Shown here one piece after another: positions 10,509 through 19,123 of a stretch of DNA of 64,000 bases. The stretch covers positions 1 through 64,000 of the forward strand of contig CAVPNW010000015.1 in the NCBI GenBank assembly GCA_963706875.1. Direction: 5' to 3'. The position numbers and the translations under genes are program-made. The stretch is from Prado023 sp963706875. GTDB lineage: Bacteria; Actinomycetota; Actinomycetes; S36-B12; CAIYMF01. How positions within the stretch are numbered: the first letter of the stretch is position 1; every line of letters starts with the position of its first letter. The notes below the pieces were generated by a model, which saw only the letters and a list, made by a program, of their open reading frames with translations, searched no databases and was not told the origin of the DNA.

Positions 10509-10793
10509 TCAACGCAGGAGCGGGCTATGGCACGAGAGCACCGGGATCCCGCCTTCGGCGACCGCTCCGAGCCCGAGTTCGGGGTTGGTCGGCGCGCCGA
10601 CCTTGCGGACGACGAGGACGTCGAGCGGCGCGTCCAGTGCGCGCGCGATCTCGAAGGCGACCGGCACACCACCGCGCGGCAGGGCGAGCACGACCGGGTC
10701 GAGCGCCTTCAGCGGGCGCAGGAGATCGGCCAGCACGAGGCCGGCGTCCCTCCGGTCACGGAACGTGCGGGAGCCGGCCGCCGGGTCGCTCAC
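10509..10793 (-). CDS. Phosphoribosyltransferase-family protein, C-terminally truncated
   Basis: A 94-residue N-terminal piece of a type I PRTase-like protein: FRDRRDAGLVLADLL, then LALPRGGVPVAFEIARAL, then DVLVVRKVGAPTNPELGLGA. Normal family members are about 210 residues and continue with the PRPP loop. Here a stop follows soon after EGGIPVL. The GTG start overlaps the stop of the Ere-like gene by four bases (GTGA), which supports translational coupling. PRTases of this type are often adjacent or fused to erythromycin-esterase-like proteins. Whether the truncation is biological or an indel artefact is open. Confidence 0.6.
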   Translation of the reverse strand: MSDPAAGSRTFRDRRDAGLVLADLLRPLKALDPVVLALPRGGVPVAFEIARALDAPLDVLVVRKVGAPTNPELGLGAVAEGGIPVLSCHSPLLR

Positions 10794-12160
10794 AGCGCGG
10801 TCGGGTAGGTCGCGGGAGGCTCTCCGTCGAGCCAGGCGGCTTCGCGCTCGAGGGGCTCGACGGCGCGCGTGCGGTCGATGTGGATCAGGGCGTCGTACTG
10901 CGCCGCAGCGCGCGATCCGAGGTAGTGGCTCTGGCGTTCGGTCTCGGGCCGGTAGATGACGCCGATCGCCCGGGCGATCCGGGCGCGGTCGAGCGCCTGC
11001 CAGGCGTCCCCTCCGGGTCGCGGGACAAGCGAGAAGCGGGCAGCGGCACCTCGTGAAGCAGCGCCTCGAGGCTGCCCGGCAGGGCCGGGCGCAACCGTCC
11101 GCCGCAGGGCCGCGTCGCCCCAGGTCGTCGCGGCCGTGACGGTCCCGTCGTAGGTCGTGAAGCCGACGAGGACCGCGTCGCGGCCGTGGCGCTCGCGCGC
11201 GAGCTGGCCGAGCGTCAGGTCGCCGCGCTCGCCCATCTCGGTCGCCCGGGCGTCGCCGACGTGCGAGTTGTGGGCCCAGACGACGACGCGGCCCGTGCCG
11301 ACGTGGCGGTCCAGGTGCGCGAGGAGGTGGTCGAGCGTGTCGGCCATGTGGCGGTCGCGCAGGTTCCAGGAGGCGCCGGGATCGCCGAACATCGAGCGGT
11401 AGTACTCCTCGGCGTCGGCGACGGCGCGCGCGTTCTCCTCGGCAAAGAATTGCTCGTCCTCGGCGCTGAAGCCGTCGTTCCGCAGGTAGTCGGCCGCCAG
11501 CGGCGCAGCTCGACGAGCTTGTGCGACGCCTCCCTGCGGCAGGGCTCGCTGACACCGAGGGTGACGGCACGCCCGTACGCCTGGCTCTCCCCGCCGTGGG
11601 GGGCGAGGCACGCGTAGCGCTCACGCGCCCGCGCGGCGGCCTGCGGATCCACGCGGTCGAGGTAGGCGAGGACCGCCTCGATCGATGTGTAGAGGCTGTA
11701 GAGGTCCAGGCCGTAGAAGCCGACGCGGTGGCTGTCCTGCGGTGCCCGTCGTTGTGCGCCCGCAGCCGGCCGACGAGATCCAGGACGTCGGCGTTGCGCC
11801 ACATCCAGGTCGGGAAAGCGGCGGAATCCGCGCAGCGCCTGCTTCCGCATCGCTGTCGTTCCCGCCGCCCCGGACATAGCGGTTGACGCGGTGGGCGTCG
11901 GGCCAGTCGCCCTCGATCGCGACGGCCGTGAAGCCGCGCTCCTCGATCAGTCGCTGCGTGATCCGTGCGCGCTCGGCGTAGAACTCGTGCGTGCCGTGGG
12001 AGGCTTCGCCCAGCAGCACGACACGCGCGTCGCCGATGCGATCCAGCAGCGCGTCGTGGTCGCCCGGAGCCCCCGTGATCGGGTGCGCCTCGGCGCGCAG
12101 CGCGGCGGCCGCGGTGAGCAGGTCGCGCTCGCTCTCGACGCTGTGGAGATGCCGTGCCAT
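10790..12160 (-). CDS. Erythromycin-esterase-like protein, frameshifted
   Basis: The N-terminus carries the family signature: ARVVLLGEASHGTHEFYAERA, followed by FTAVAIEGDWPDAHRVNRYV. The C-terminal half contains VVWAHNSHVGDARATEMGE and TTYDGTVTAATTWG. Together these are the conserved His/Glu motifs of the EreA/succinoglycan-biosynthesis-like fold. At least two frame changes occur, near 11850 and 11500-11750, so it is split into several open frames. Most chromosomal members do not act on macrolides, so resistance should not be inferred. The start at 12160 overlaps the stop of the rhodanese-like gene (TGATG). It is followed by the PRTase gene. Confidence 0.7.
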
Positions 12161-12519
12161 CAGCTCGACGGACGGCGGATCGGGAGGCCGGCCTCGATCC
12201 ACGCGACGACGCCGCCGGCGACGGGGTGCGCGATCATGCCGACGTCCCGGCACGCGTGCGCCGCCAGAGCCGCCGTGCGCCCGCGTCCGGACAGAAAGGC
12301 GATGGGCCGCTCGTGATCGAGGGTCATCGCGTCGTTGGCGAGCGCGCTGAGCGGCACGTTGCGCGCGCCCTCGACGGTCGGTGCGGGCCTCTCGTGCGGC
12401 TCGAGCAGGTCGACGAGCTGGAGATGCCCCTGAAGCGCCCGCTCGGCGACCTCGCGCGGGTCGAGTGCGTCGGGGTGGTTTCCGAACGGGTCCGTCGTGA
12501 TGTTCGGCGTCGGCGACAT
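12160..12519 (-). CDS. Rhodanese-like protein lacking the catalytic cysteine
   Basis: A 119-residue single-domain protein with a rhodanese outline: REVAERALQGHLQLVDLLEP, EGARNVPLSAL, and a final glycine-rich loop followed by AALAAHACRDVG. In active rhodaneses the loop holds Cys-x-x-G-x-(A/R). Here it reads AFLSGRGRTA, so the sulfur-carrying Cys appears to be replaced. It is therefore likely a non-transferase or regulatory member. It lies 24 bp after the SDR gene and overlaps the Ere-like start, in one leftward operon. Confidence 0.65.
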   Translation of the reverse strand: MSPTPNITTDPFGNHPDALDPREVAERALQGHLQLVDLLEPHERPAPTVEGARNVPLSALANDAMTLDHERPIAFLSGRGRTAALAAHACRDVGMIAHPVAGGVVAWIEAGLPIRRPSS

Positions 12520-12543
12520 GGGCTGGCTCGGGAGCCCTCGGCG

Positions 12544-13329
12544 TCAGCCGAGCAGCCTCCCGCCATCGACGATGACCTGCGACCCCGTCATGTAGCTCGC
12601 AAGGTCCGACGCCAGGAACACCGCTGCGCGCGCGATGTCGTCCGGCTCGCCCATGCGATGCATGGGAATGAGCTGCTCGAACGCCTCGAGTGTCGCCGGG
12701 TCGACGTCCCCGACCCCGGGCGTCCGGATGCCCCCGGGCGCGATCGCGTTCACCCAGATGCGGTGTGGCGCGAGTTCGAGTGCGACGTTCTTCGTGAATC
12801 CCCACGCGCCGTGCTTGGACGCGTCGTAGACGGCCAGGCCCACGGACGAGGGGTGCACCGCGTCGATGGATGTGATGTTGACGATGCGCCCGCCCTCGCC
12901 TCGCTCGACCATCCGCCTGGCGACGGCGCGCGTGCAGAGGATCAGGCCGACGAGGTTCACGTCCAGGACGCGGCGCATCAGCGCGGTGTCGAGGTCCAGG
13001 ACCGTCCCCATCGGGAAGATTCCGGCGTTGTTGACGAGGACGTCGATGTGCCCGAAGCGCCCGACCGCCGCGGACACCATCGCCTCGACGGCGTCCTCGT
13101 CGCTCACGTCGGTGGCTGCGTCGAGCGCGCTGCCCGGGCGCGCACGCTCGAAGGCGGCGGCCGCGGACGCGACGTTCGGGTCGGCGTCCACCAGCACCAG
13201 GTCCGCGCCGGCCTCGTGCAGACGCTGCGAGATCGCCAGTCCGATGCCCTTCGCCGCGCCCGTGACGACCGCGACCTGGCCGGTCAGGTCGAGTAGGCGG
13301 CCCAGCGGTGTCACGGCGTCCGACTTCAT
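12544..13329 (-). CDS. Short-chain dehydrogenase/reductase
   Basis: A 261-residue classical SDR. The cofactor motif TGAAKGIG is at about residues 23-30. VLVNNAGIF is near 95, the catalytic Ser lies in NITSID, and the active site is YDASK near 168-172. The acidic residue at the end of beta-2 (VLVDAD) suggests NAD(H) preference. The C-terminus ends in the usual VDGGRLLG. The physiological substrate cannot be read from sequence. It is the first gene of the leftward SDR/rhodanese/Ere/PRTase cluster. Confidence 0.85.
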   Translation of the reverse strand: MKSDAVTPLGRLLDLTGQVAVVTGAAKGIGLAISQRLHEAGADLVLVDADPNVASAAAAFERARPGSALDAATDVSDEDAVEAMVSAAVGRFGHIDVLVNNAGIFPMGTVLDLDTALMRRVLDVNLVGLILCTRAVARRMVERGEGGRIVNITSIDAVHPSSVGLAVYDASKHGAWGFTKNVALELAPHRIWVNAIAPGGIRTPGVGDVDPATLEAFEQLIPMHRMGEPDDIARAAVFLASDLASYMTGSQVIVDGGRLLG

Positions 13330-13711
13330 CTCCGCCTACGGTCGCAGACGCGGGGCGCGCGACCATCGCGCCAACCCCTGGTCTTCGTGTGCGTAGTTCC
13401 CGCGGTCCGCGGGCGCTCAGCGGCTCGCGCCGGCGGGCGTCAGGCGGCGACGCACGTCAAAGCATCTGCGTCTGGCATCGGCCCTCCGGCTGTCCCATCG
13501 GGATCGCGAACGACGGACAGTTCGCCTTGACGGATCGCGAGCCCGTGCCCCGACTCCTGCTTCGCGTGGCCGGCAGGCGCATGGGCGCCTGCTGCTGCAG
13601 CGGGTGCTGCTCGTATCGGGGTGGGTCGGTACCGAGTACGGATGCTTCCCGCTGCTGCGGTGCGCGAGTGTGGTGCCCGTTGGGTCCGAACACGATCAGG
13701 AGGACAATCAG
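13330..13711. other. Divergent intergenic region
   Basis: About 380 bp between the leftward SDR operon and the rightward histone-like gene. It should carry both promoters. I find no convincing gene in it; the open frames are Arg-rich shadows. The only clear signal is the Shine-Dalgarno CAGGAGGA at 13697-13704, which serves the histone-like gene. Confidence 0.4.
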
Positions 13712-14080
13712 ATGGCCGCTTCCAAGAAGACCTCAGCGCGCAGCCGCACCCCCGTTCACAGTGCTGACGTGACGAAGGCACTCGACTCGCTCACCGATGC
13801 GGTCGCGCGGGCCCAGACAGCAGTGAAGGCCGTTCGCAGCGATCTGGGGCGCTCGCCGCTGCGCGCGACGCTCGCTCGTGACGTCGAGCGCCTCGTCCGC
13901 GATCTGCGCCGCGACGCCGGGAAGCTCGATCGCGCCGTACGCAAGGACCTGCGACAGGCCGTCACCACGAAGCCCGCCGCAAAGAAGCCCGCGGCGAAGA
14001 AGAAGGCCGCAGCCAAGAAGCCCGCAGCCAAGAAGCCGACGGCCAAGAAGGCGGCAGCCAAGCGCACCGCTCGAGCCTAG
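13712..14080 (+). CDS. Histone H1-like lysine/alanine-rich DNA-binding protein
   Basis: A 122-residue protein. Residues 1-80 form an amphipathic helical region (DVTKALDSLTDAVARAQTAV, then RLVRDLRRDAGKL). Residues 85-122 are low-complexity KPAAKK/KAAAKK repeats, like eukaryotic H1 tails and bacterial Hc1 or HupB tails. It probably coats or compacts DNA. The start at ATG 13712 is set by AGGAGGA eight bases upstream; a longer upstream frame exists but lacks a ribosome site. It is monocistronic. Confidence 0.75.
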   Translation: MAASKKTSARSRTPVHSADVTKALDSLTDAVARAQTAVKAVRSDLGRSPLRATLARDVERLVRDLRRDAGKLDRAVRKDLRQAVTTKPAAKKPAAKKKAAAKKPAAKKPTAKKAAAKRTARA

Positions 14081-14180
14081 AACGGGGTCCCGCGACCGCG
14101 CTGCCCACAAACAGCAGGAGCGCGCTCCAACGGCCGGGCAGGATCGTCTGCGCCCGTACTCGTCGGCGTTCGGGTCGTCG

Positions 14181-14387
14181 TCAGCGATGCTTCTTGCGGA
14201 TGGTGATGCCGTCGGCGGGGTACACGATCGATTCGTGTTGTTCGTCCCAGCGCACCCGGTAGTGCTCGCGCCCGGGCTCACCGAGGATCTCCAGAATCTC
14301 AGCGACGCGAGCCGGTTCGCCGTGGATCCCGCGCGCTTCAAGCCAATCACCGACCTGCACAGTGGCCGGGGTCTTCCTGACGCTCAT
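14181..14387 (-). CDS. DUF1918 family small protein
   Basis: A 68-residue protein with the DUF1918 pattern: VGDWLEARGIHG, then AEILEILGEPGREHYRVRW, then HESIVYPADG. This small SH3-like beta fold is common in actinobacteria and its function is unknown. ATG 14387 was preferred because family members start close to the VGD motif. It lies 100 bp beyond the convergent histone-like gene. Confidence 0.8.
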   Translation of the reverse strand: MSVRKTPATVQVGDWLEARGIHGEPARVAEILEILGEPGREHYRVRWDEQHESIVYPADGITIRKKHR

Positions 14388-14489
14388 ACGCGGGATTGAA
14401 CACGCCCTCACCATGGCGGGCATCCGGGATCGGCCGCAGGCTCAGCCCGGGCGTGCAGCGCGACCGGTTTGGTCGTCCGCCAGGGCAGC

Positions 14490-15001
14490 TCAGTCCGGGC
14501 CGACCGCAGCCTCGGCCAGCTTGCCGCGGTCGACGTCCACGCTCTGGCGCGGAAGATCCGCGTGGCGTTCGCGACGGCCTGTTCGACCTCGCCGGCGAAC
14601 GCCTCCGAGCCGATCGCGACGATCGCCGCCTCGCCCTCTTCGATCGCGGCGCCGAGCGCTGCCAGTTCCGGTCGCGACAGCCCGTGCCACAGGTTCGCGG
14701 CGGCCGCTCCGATGACACCCGCGGCCGCGGCGCCGACCAGCATCCCGATGAGCGCCGGCGGGAACAGCAGCCCGACGAGCGCGCCGACGATGATCCCGCC
14801 CTCCGCGCCACGCGAGAGAGCGCGCGCGTCGTGTCGCACCACCTCGATCTGACCGTCGCCCTTGTGCTGGACCAGCGCAGCGTCGTCGAGATGCACCTCG
14901 TGTGCCGTCGCGAGATCCTCGACGGCCGCGAAGTCCTCGCGCGCAGCATCCAGGTCACGGTATGCCGCGACGATCGCAAACGTCGTTCCGGGGCTGCTCA
15001 T
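14490..15001 (-). CDS. DUF1269-type membrane protein, one frameshift near the 3' end
   Basis: About 170 residues. A cytosolic alpha/beta domain comes first (FAIVAAYRDLDAAREDFAAV). Next are ALVQHKGDGQIEVVRHDARA and a Gly/Ala-rich double membrane hairpin (IIVGALVGLLFPPALIGMLV). A second soluble part contains LIxxGEAAIVAIGSEAFAGE. This is the layout of DUF1269/TMEM-like actinobacterial proteins. The frame changes near 14550: the in-frame sequence becomes Arg/Thr-rich, while the neighbouring frame supplies the expected ending QSVDVDRGKLAEAAVGPD. A base error there is likely. Confidence 0.7.
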
Positions 15002-15041
15002 CTCTCGCACCCTACGCACCCGGCTGCTGCTCTGCCCGCGA

Positions 15042-15890
15042 CTACGTCGCGTAGCGCTTCACGAAGGCGCGCACCGAGACCGACGGGGCGCCCGCCGGAA
15101 CCGTGGAGGTGCCGCTCCCGGCACAGTCGATGTACTTCGCGCGGATCGTGATCGACCGCGCGGTGGTCGAGGCGGTCGGCCGGAACTGGAACAGCTCGAT
15201 CGGCAGCGCGATCCAGTCGGTCCTCGTCGCCCCGCTCGTGAGGTACGGCGGCGTGAGCCGAAGCCCGGGGTTGGAGTCCAGCGCGGCGTTTCCGTTGCGC
15301 GCGGTCGTGGGGGCGTCGGCCGAGATGACGACGTTGTCCTCGCGGACGATCTTGAGGTCGATGGCGCTGCTCTGGTCGTACGTGCAGCCTCCGGGCCAGC
15401 TGATGTTCATGACGCCTGAGAGCTCGTCGAGGACACCGGGCGGCTGCGTCCAGGTGACCGTCATGATCGTGCCGGTCCCGCCGGTGCCCAGCGCGGTGGT
15501 GCCGATCGCCTGGTCCACGACGAGCGCGGCTCCCGCAGCGCCGGCGGCTCCGGGCGCTCCCGGCGCGCCGACCGGACCGGGCGGTCCCGCCGGTCCCTGA
15601 AGCCCCGCCAGCCCCGCCTGGCCCTGCGCGCCCGCTCCGCCGGTGATCTCCGCCGCCAGGTCCGCCCGGCGGATGGATCCGTCGCGGATCGCCGTCGACG
15701 TGACGCCGCCGACCGCGTGATGCCTGGCCTGGATCTGTCCGGACGCGACGTTCGACGCGCGAACCTGGTTCTTGCGCAACTGGACCGCCGCGAACGACGT
15801 ACCGCCGAGGGCGATGAAGACGGCGACCGTCGACATCACCCCCGAGTACGTCAGACGTGGCCTGAAACCCCTTGGAGACCGGCCTCGCAT
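15042..15890 (-). CDS. Exported collagen-like protein
   Basis: A 282-residue protein. The N-terminus (LTYSGVMSTVAVFIALGGTSFAA) is the stereotyped leader of a large Solirubrobacterales family. It is followed by KNQVRASNVASGQ and DGSIRRADLAAE linkers. Residues about 85-120 are collagen Gly-X-Y triplets (GPAGPPGPVGAPGAPG). The C-terminal 150 residues form a beta-rich globular domain with two Cys. It is likely a secreted or surface protein. This N-terminus is the best taxonomic marker for the left part of the window. Confidence 0.8.
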   Translation of the reverse strand: MRGRSPRGFRPRLTYSGVMSTVAVFIALGGTSFAAVQLRKNQVRASNVASGQIQARHHAVGGVTSTAIRDGSIRRADLAAEITGGAGAQGQAGLAGLQGPAGPPGPVGAPGAPGAAGAAGAALVVDQAIGTTALGTGGTGTIMTVTWTQPPGVLDELSGVMNISWPGGCTYDQSSAIDLKIVREDNVVISADAPTTARNGNAALDSNPGLRLTPPYLTSGATRTDWIALPIELFQFRPTASTTARSITIRAKYIDCAGSGTSTVPAGAPSVSVRAFVKRYAT

Positions 15891-15899
15891 GCGCGGATC

Positions 15900-16271
15900 C
15901 TACGCGCCATCAGCCACGACCCGCCGCTGCCGGCGACGCCGCCGCCGTCCGACCACCGCTCGTCGCCACCAGCTCCTGCATCGCCCTCCGATCCCGCGGC
16001 ACAGGACACGCGCGTCGAGCGGCGCGTCAGCGTCGCCGGTCACGCCGAACCCGACCGCTCCGTCGTAGGAGTACCCGATCCTGCCCAGGCTGGCGGGGTC
16101 CGCGGGGAGCCCGACGGCCGCCGCCACGGCGCACTTGCCGGCGTATCTGCGCACGAGGTACTCGTTGCGGCGCTTGGTGAATCGCATGGCCCCGGCCCGG
16201 GCGGCCTCGGCCCCGGTCAACCACTGCTGCCCCGGCGGCACCTGCCCCTCACCACGCGCGAGCCACTGCAT
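15900..16271 (-). pseudogene. 4'-phosphopantetheinyl-transferase-like gene, C-terminally truncated
   Basis: The first 60 residues look like the N-domain of an Sfp-type PPTase: WLTGAEAARAGAMRFTKRRN, then EYLVRRYAGKCAVAAAVGLP. After the block ending SLGRI (near 16085) the sequence no longer resembles the family. It becomes Arg-rich before a stop beside the start of the collagen-like gene. The Mg-binding and catalytic GxD...WxxKE half is absent in all frames. The loss coincides with the change in taxonomic character of the window, so this is my best estimate of the join. Confidence 0.45.
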
Positions 16272-16328
16272 CTGGTCAGGGTAGCCGCCAGGCCGCGACT
16301 TCCGGCCACGTCAGTGCGACCATCAAGC

Positions 16329-16670
16329 ATGGCACCGTCGACTGCGACCGCGAGATGGGGCGCCGAGTCGTCGCATTCGGTCCTGTCCATCCGTAGCCGC
16401 GGCTCAGTGCTCAGCGTCGGGTCGGTGGGGTCGGTGCTGAGCGTCGGGTCGGTCGGCTCCGCGTTGAGCCTCTGGTCCGTCGGATCGGTGCTCAGCGTCG
16501 GGTCGGTCGGCTCCTGCCTGTCCGTGGCCTCGGTCGGCTCGTTCGTGGCAGTGGCGTGCGTCGGGTCGGCGGTTGCCGTCCTGGCCGTGGGGGCCTATCG
16601 CTCCCGCCCCGCACGCGCAGGGGCACACGGCCCGCTCCTCGCCTCGGTCCCCCAGCCCGCCGGCAGCTGA
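16329..16670 (+). CDS. SVLSVGS-repeat protein
   Basis: A 113-residue protein whose residues 28-90 are built from a ten-residue repeat, GSVLSVGSVG, degrading towards the C-terminus (SCLSVASVG, SFVAVACVG). It ends in a short Arg/Ala tail. Comparable short SVGS/LSIGS-repeat proteins are scattered in Micrococcales and relatives, with unknown function. The strict hydrophobic/small alternation suggests a stacked beta-solenoid or a membrane-associated sheet. There is no signal peptide. It ends 15 bp before the alpha-amylase start and may be cotranscribed. Confidence 0.6.
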   Translation: MAPSTATARWGAESSHSVLSIRSRGSVLSVGSVGSVLSVGSVGSALSLWSVGSVLSVGSVGSCLSVASVGSFVAVACVGSAVAVLAVGAYRSRPARAGAHGPLLASVPQPAGS

Positions 16671-16685
16671 CCGGGCACGACCGCC

Positions 16686-18149
16686 ATGACCGGGGTGATG
16701 CTCCAGGCCTTCCACTGGTACCTGCCCCAGGGCGGGACCCTGTGGCGCGAGGTCGCAGCGCGGTCCGAGCGAGCTGGCCACGGCGGGGTTCACCGCCGTC
16801 TGGCTGCCGCCGGCCTACAAGGGGCACGTCGGCGGGTACGACGTGGGCTACGGCGTCTACGACATGTACGACCTCGGGGAGTTCGACCAGCGGGGAACCA
16901 TCCCGACCAAGTACGGCACGAAGGACGAGTACCTCGCGACGATCCGTGCGCTGCAGGCCGCAGGGATCGCGGTGTACGCCGACATCGTGTGGAACCACCG
17001 CCTCGGCGCCGACGGGTCCGAGCTGATCCGCGCGACCCCGCACTCCACGCACGACCGCAGCCGACCGTCGGGGCCGACCCGGGAGGTGGAGGTGTGGACG
17101 CGGTTCGACTTCGCCGGCAGGGGCGGGGCGTACGACGAGCGCACCCTGGACCACCGGCACTTCGACGCCGTCGACTTCGACGAGCTGCGCCCCGACGAGT
17201 GGGACACGATCTACCTGTTCGAGGGCAAGACCTTCGACCAGCACGTGGCCGATGAGTTCGGCAACTACGCCTACCTGATGGGCTGCGACGTCGACCAGTC
17301 CAACCCCGAGGTCCAGGCGATGACGATCGACTGGGGCGCGTGGTACCTGGACACGACCGGGGTCGACGGGCTGCGACTCGACGCCGTCAAGCACATCCCC
17401 GCGTGGGTCCTGCCGATCTACCTCGACGCCCTGCGGGCGCACTCCGGTCGCGAGATCCCGGTGGTCGCCGAGTACTGGAGCGCTGACCTCGGGGCTCTCG
17501 AGTGGTTCCTGACCGCCGTGGGCGATCGGATGATGCTCTTCGACGTGCCGCTGCACTTCGCGTTCCACCGGGCAGGCATCGAGGGGAACTCGTTCGACCT
17601 GCGCACGATCTTCGACGGCTCGCTGGTGGCAGCACGTCATGACATGGCCGTGACGTTCGTCGACAACCACGACTCGCAGCCGATGCAGGCCCTCGAGTCA
17701 ACGGTCGCCGACTGGTTCAAGCCGCTGGCCTACGCGCTGATCCTGCTGCGCCGCGAGGGATTCCCGTGCGTGTTCCACGCCGACTACTACGGCGCGGCCT
17801 ACACCGAGCAGCGCTGGGGCGAGGAGCCCGTCGACGTGGAGATGACCTCGCACCGGGAGTTCCTGGACCTCTGCCTGGCGCTGCGCCGCGATCTGGGGGA
17901 CGCCGATCAGTCGGACGCGTTCGACCACTCGAACGTGATCGGGTGGGTGCGGCGCGGGGACGGCCGCACGGTCGGTGGTCCTGATGAGCAACGGCGGGGA
18001 CGGCGCCCAGCGCTTCGACACCGGCGCTGCCGGGAGCCGCCTTCACCGACGCGACCGGGGCCATCCCGGACGCGATCACGACCGACGCCGATGGGTCGGC
18101 CGAGTTCCGCTGCCCGGGGCGTGGGGTGTCGGTCTGGGTGGCGCGCTGA
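16686..18149 (+). CDS. Cytoplasmic alpha-amylase (GH13_5 type), three single-base frameshifts
   Basis: About 485 residues with no signal peptide, beginning MTGVMLQAFHWYLPQGG. This is the cytoplasmic alpha-amylase subfamily. Catalytic motifs in the main frame are VDGLRLDAVKH (nucleophile Asp), VVAEYWSAD (acid/base Glu) and VTFVDNHDSQP (third Asp). The GYDVGYGVYDMYDLGEF block is typical. Correct reading requires removing one base near 16771, one near 17972 and one near 18035. The last segment then reads VVLMSNGGDGAQRFDTG and ends in SVWVAR at 18149. It hydrolyses alpha-1,4-glucans, probably intracellular ones. The neighbours are a repeat protein and small membrane proteins, not other glycogen genes. 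Confidence 0.8.
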
Positions 18150-18202
18150 AGGTCGAACGCCCATGTCGCCCGTCGACCGCGCACGGCCCTGCTGGCCAGA
18201 CG

Positions 18203-18403
18203 TCAGTCCTTGGTACGGCTGCGGCGCAGCTGCCAGGCCCCGGGAGCCACGAGCACCACGGCCAGGATCGCCAGCGCGAGGATCTGGTTGCCGGAGCGAT
18301 ACACCAGGTTCAGCAGCAGCAGGAATGCGGCGATCGCGACCAGGGCACCGATCGCCCGCCACGTCCACCTCACCCGGCGCGGGTTGTCCTCAGGTGACGA
18401 CAT
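18203..18403 (-). CDS. Small two-helix membrane protein
   Basis: A 66-residue protein with two predicted membrane helices, at about residues 17-38 (AIGALVAIAAFLLLLNLV) and 43-60 (ILALAILAVVLVAPGAW). It has basic ends (RRSRTKD). ATG 18403 was preferred to one four codons upstream. No family can be assigned. It converges with the alpha-amylase gene. Confidence 0.6.
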   Translation of the reverse strand: MSSPEDNPRRVRWTWRAIGALVAIAAFLLLLNLVYRSGNQILALAILAVVLVAPGAWQLRRSRTKD

Positions 18404-18479
18404 CCGCTCCCCCACTCTCGACGCTGGCTGGCTGGATCATCGCACAGGGACCGACGCCGGCAACCCTCGATCGTTGAGG

Positions 18480-19004
18480 TCAACGCCCCGGACCGTCGAG
18501 GGCCCGCAGGACCTCAGGGTTCCCGCTGGCCATCCGGCGAGCGAGCTCCGACATCCGTCGGCCCGAGATGGGGATCATCCGGATCGCCTGGGCAAGGTCG
18601 AACTGCTGCGACAGGCGCCCCGCCAGGTCCTGTTCAGCGAGAGCCACGATCGCCCATCCGCCAGACGGGACGAGCTCGCCCACGAGGCTGCCGAGCTCAC
18701 GGTCCTCCGTGGTCCGATCGCTGTAGCCGACGACGCACCCGATCACCGCCCCGATCAGGGCAGTGGCCCACATGAGCCTCGTTCCCAGTCCCGCAGCGAA
18801 GCCGACCACCAGCCCCACCAGGGCCGCGCGCAGGACCGTGGACCCCGCGGTCCGTTGGAGCGTGGTCCGGCCGTTCTCGTCACGGTGCATGAGGCCAGTT
18901 CCGGCGACCTCCGCCCGGCTCGCGCAGGTGAGCACACGCAGGCCATCGATGGCCAGCGCATCGGACCCGTACACGGCGGCGAAGAGCACGTACCGGCGGC
19001 TCAT
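18480..19004 (-). CDS. DUF1269-like membrane protein
   Basis: A 174-residue protein. It has an N-terminal soluble alpha/beta segment (YVLFAAVYGSDALAIDGLRV), then a glycine-rich hydrophobic hairpin at 62-95 (RAALVGLVVGFAAGLGTRLM, ATALIGAVIGCVVGY). A second soluble part follows with GELVPSGGWAIVALAEQDLAG. The order matches DUF1269-type proteins, which position two cytosolic domains around a membrane hairpin. The function is unknown. Confidence 0.6.
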   Translation of the reverse strand: MSRRYVLFAAVYGSDALAIDGLRVLTCASRAEVAGTGLMHRDENGRTTLQRTAGSTVLRAALVGLVVGFAAGLGTRLMWATALIGAVIGCVVGYSDRTTEDRELGSLVGELVPSGGWAIVALAEQDLAGRLSQQFDLAQAIRMIPISGRRMSELARRMASGNPEVLRALDGPGR

Positions 19005-19123
19005 CGGCAGCTCCCGAGCAGCGTCACACCGTCAAGGTAGCCCCGCAACGCGGCGCCCGCCAACGCGCCGGATCAGGCCCGGCCCAGCTGCATCGTTCGG
19101 GGCTGCTGGGCCTGCTGGGCCTG

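Noticed and set aside
10790..12160. Macrolide resistance gene
   Set aside because: The Ere-like fold is common in soil actinobacteria with other roles, and the gene is frameshifted; resistance cannot be inferred.
13604..13711. Longer start for the histone-like protein
   Set aside because: The upstream 36 codons lack a ribosome site and have Cys/Trp-rich unrelated composition, while AGGAGGA fits ATG 13712.
16410..16560. Regular repeats resembling a CRISPR array
   Set aside because: Units are contiguous 30-bp in-frame repeats without unique spacers and encode the SVLSVGS protein; no cas genes are present.
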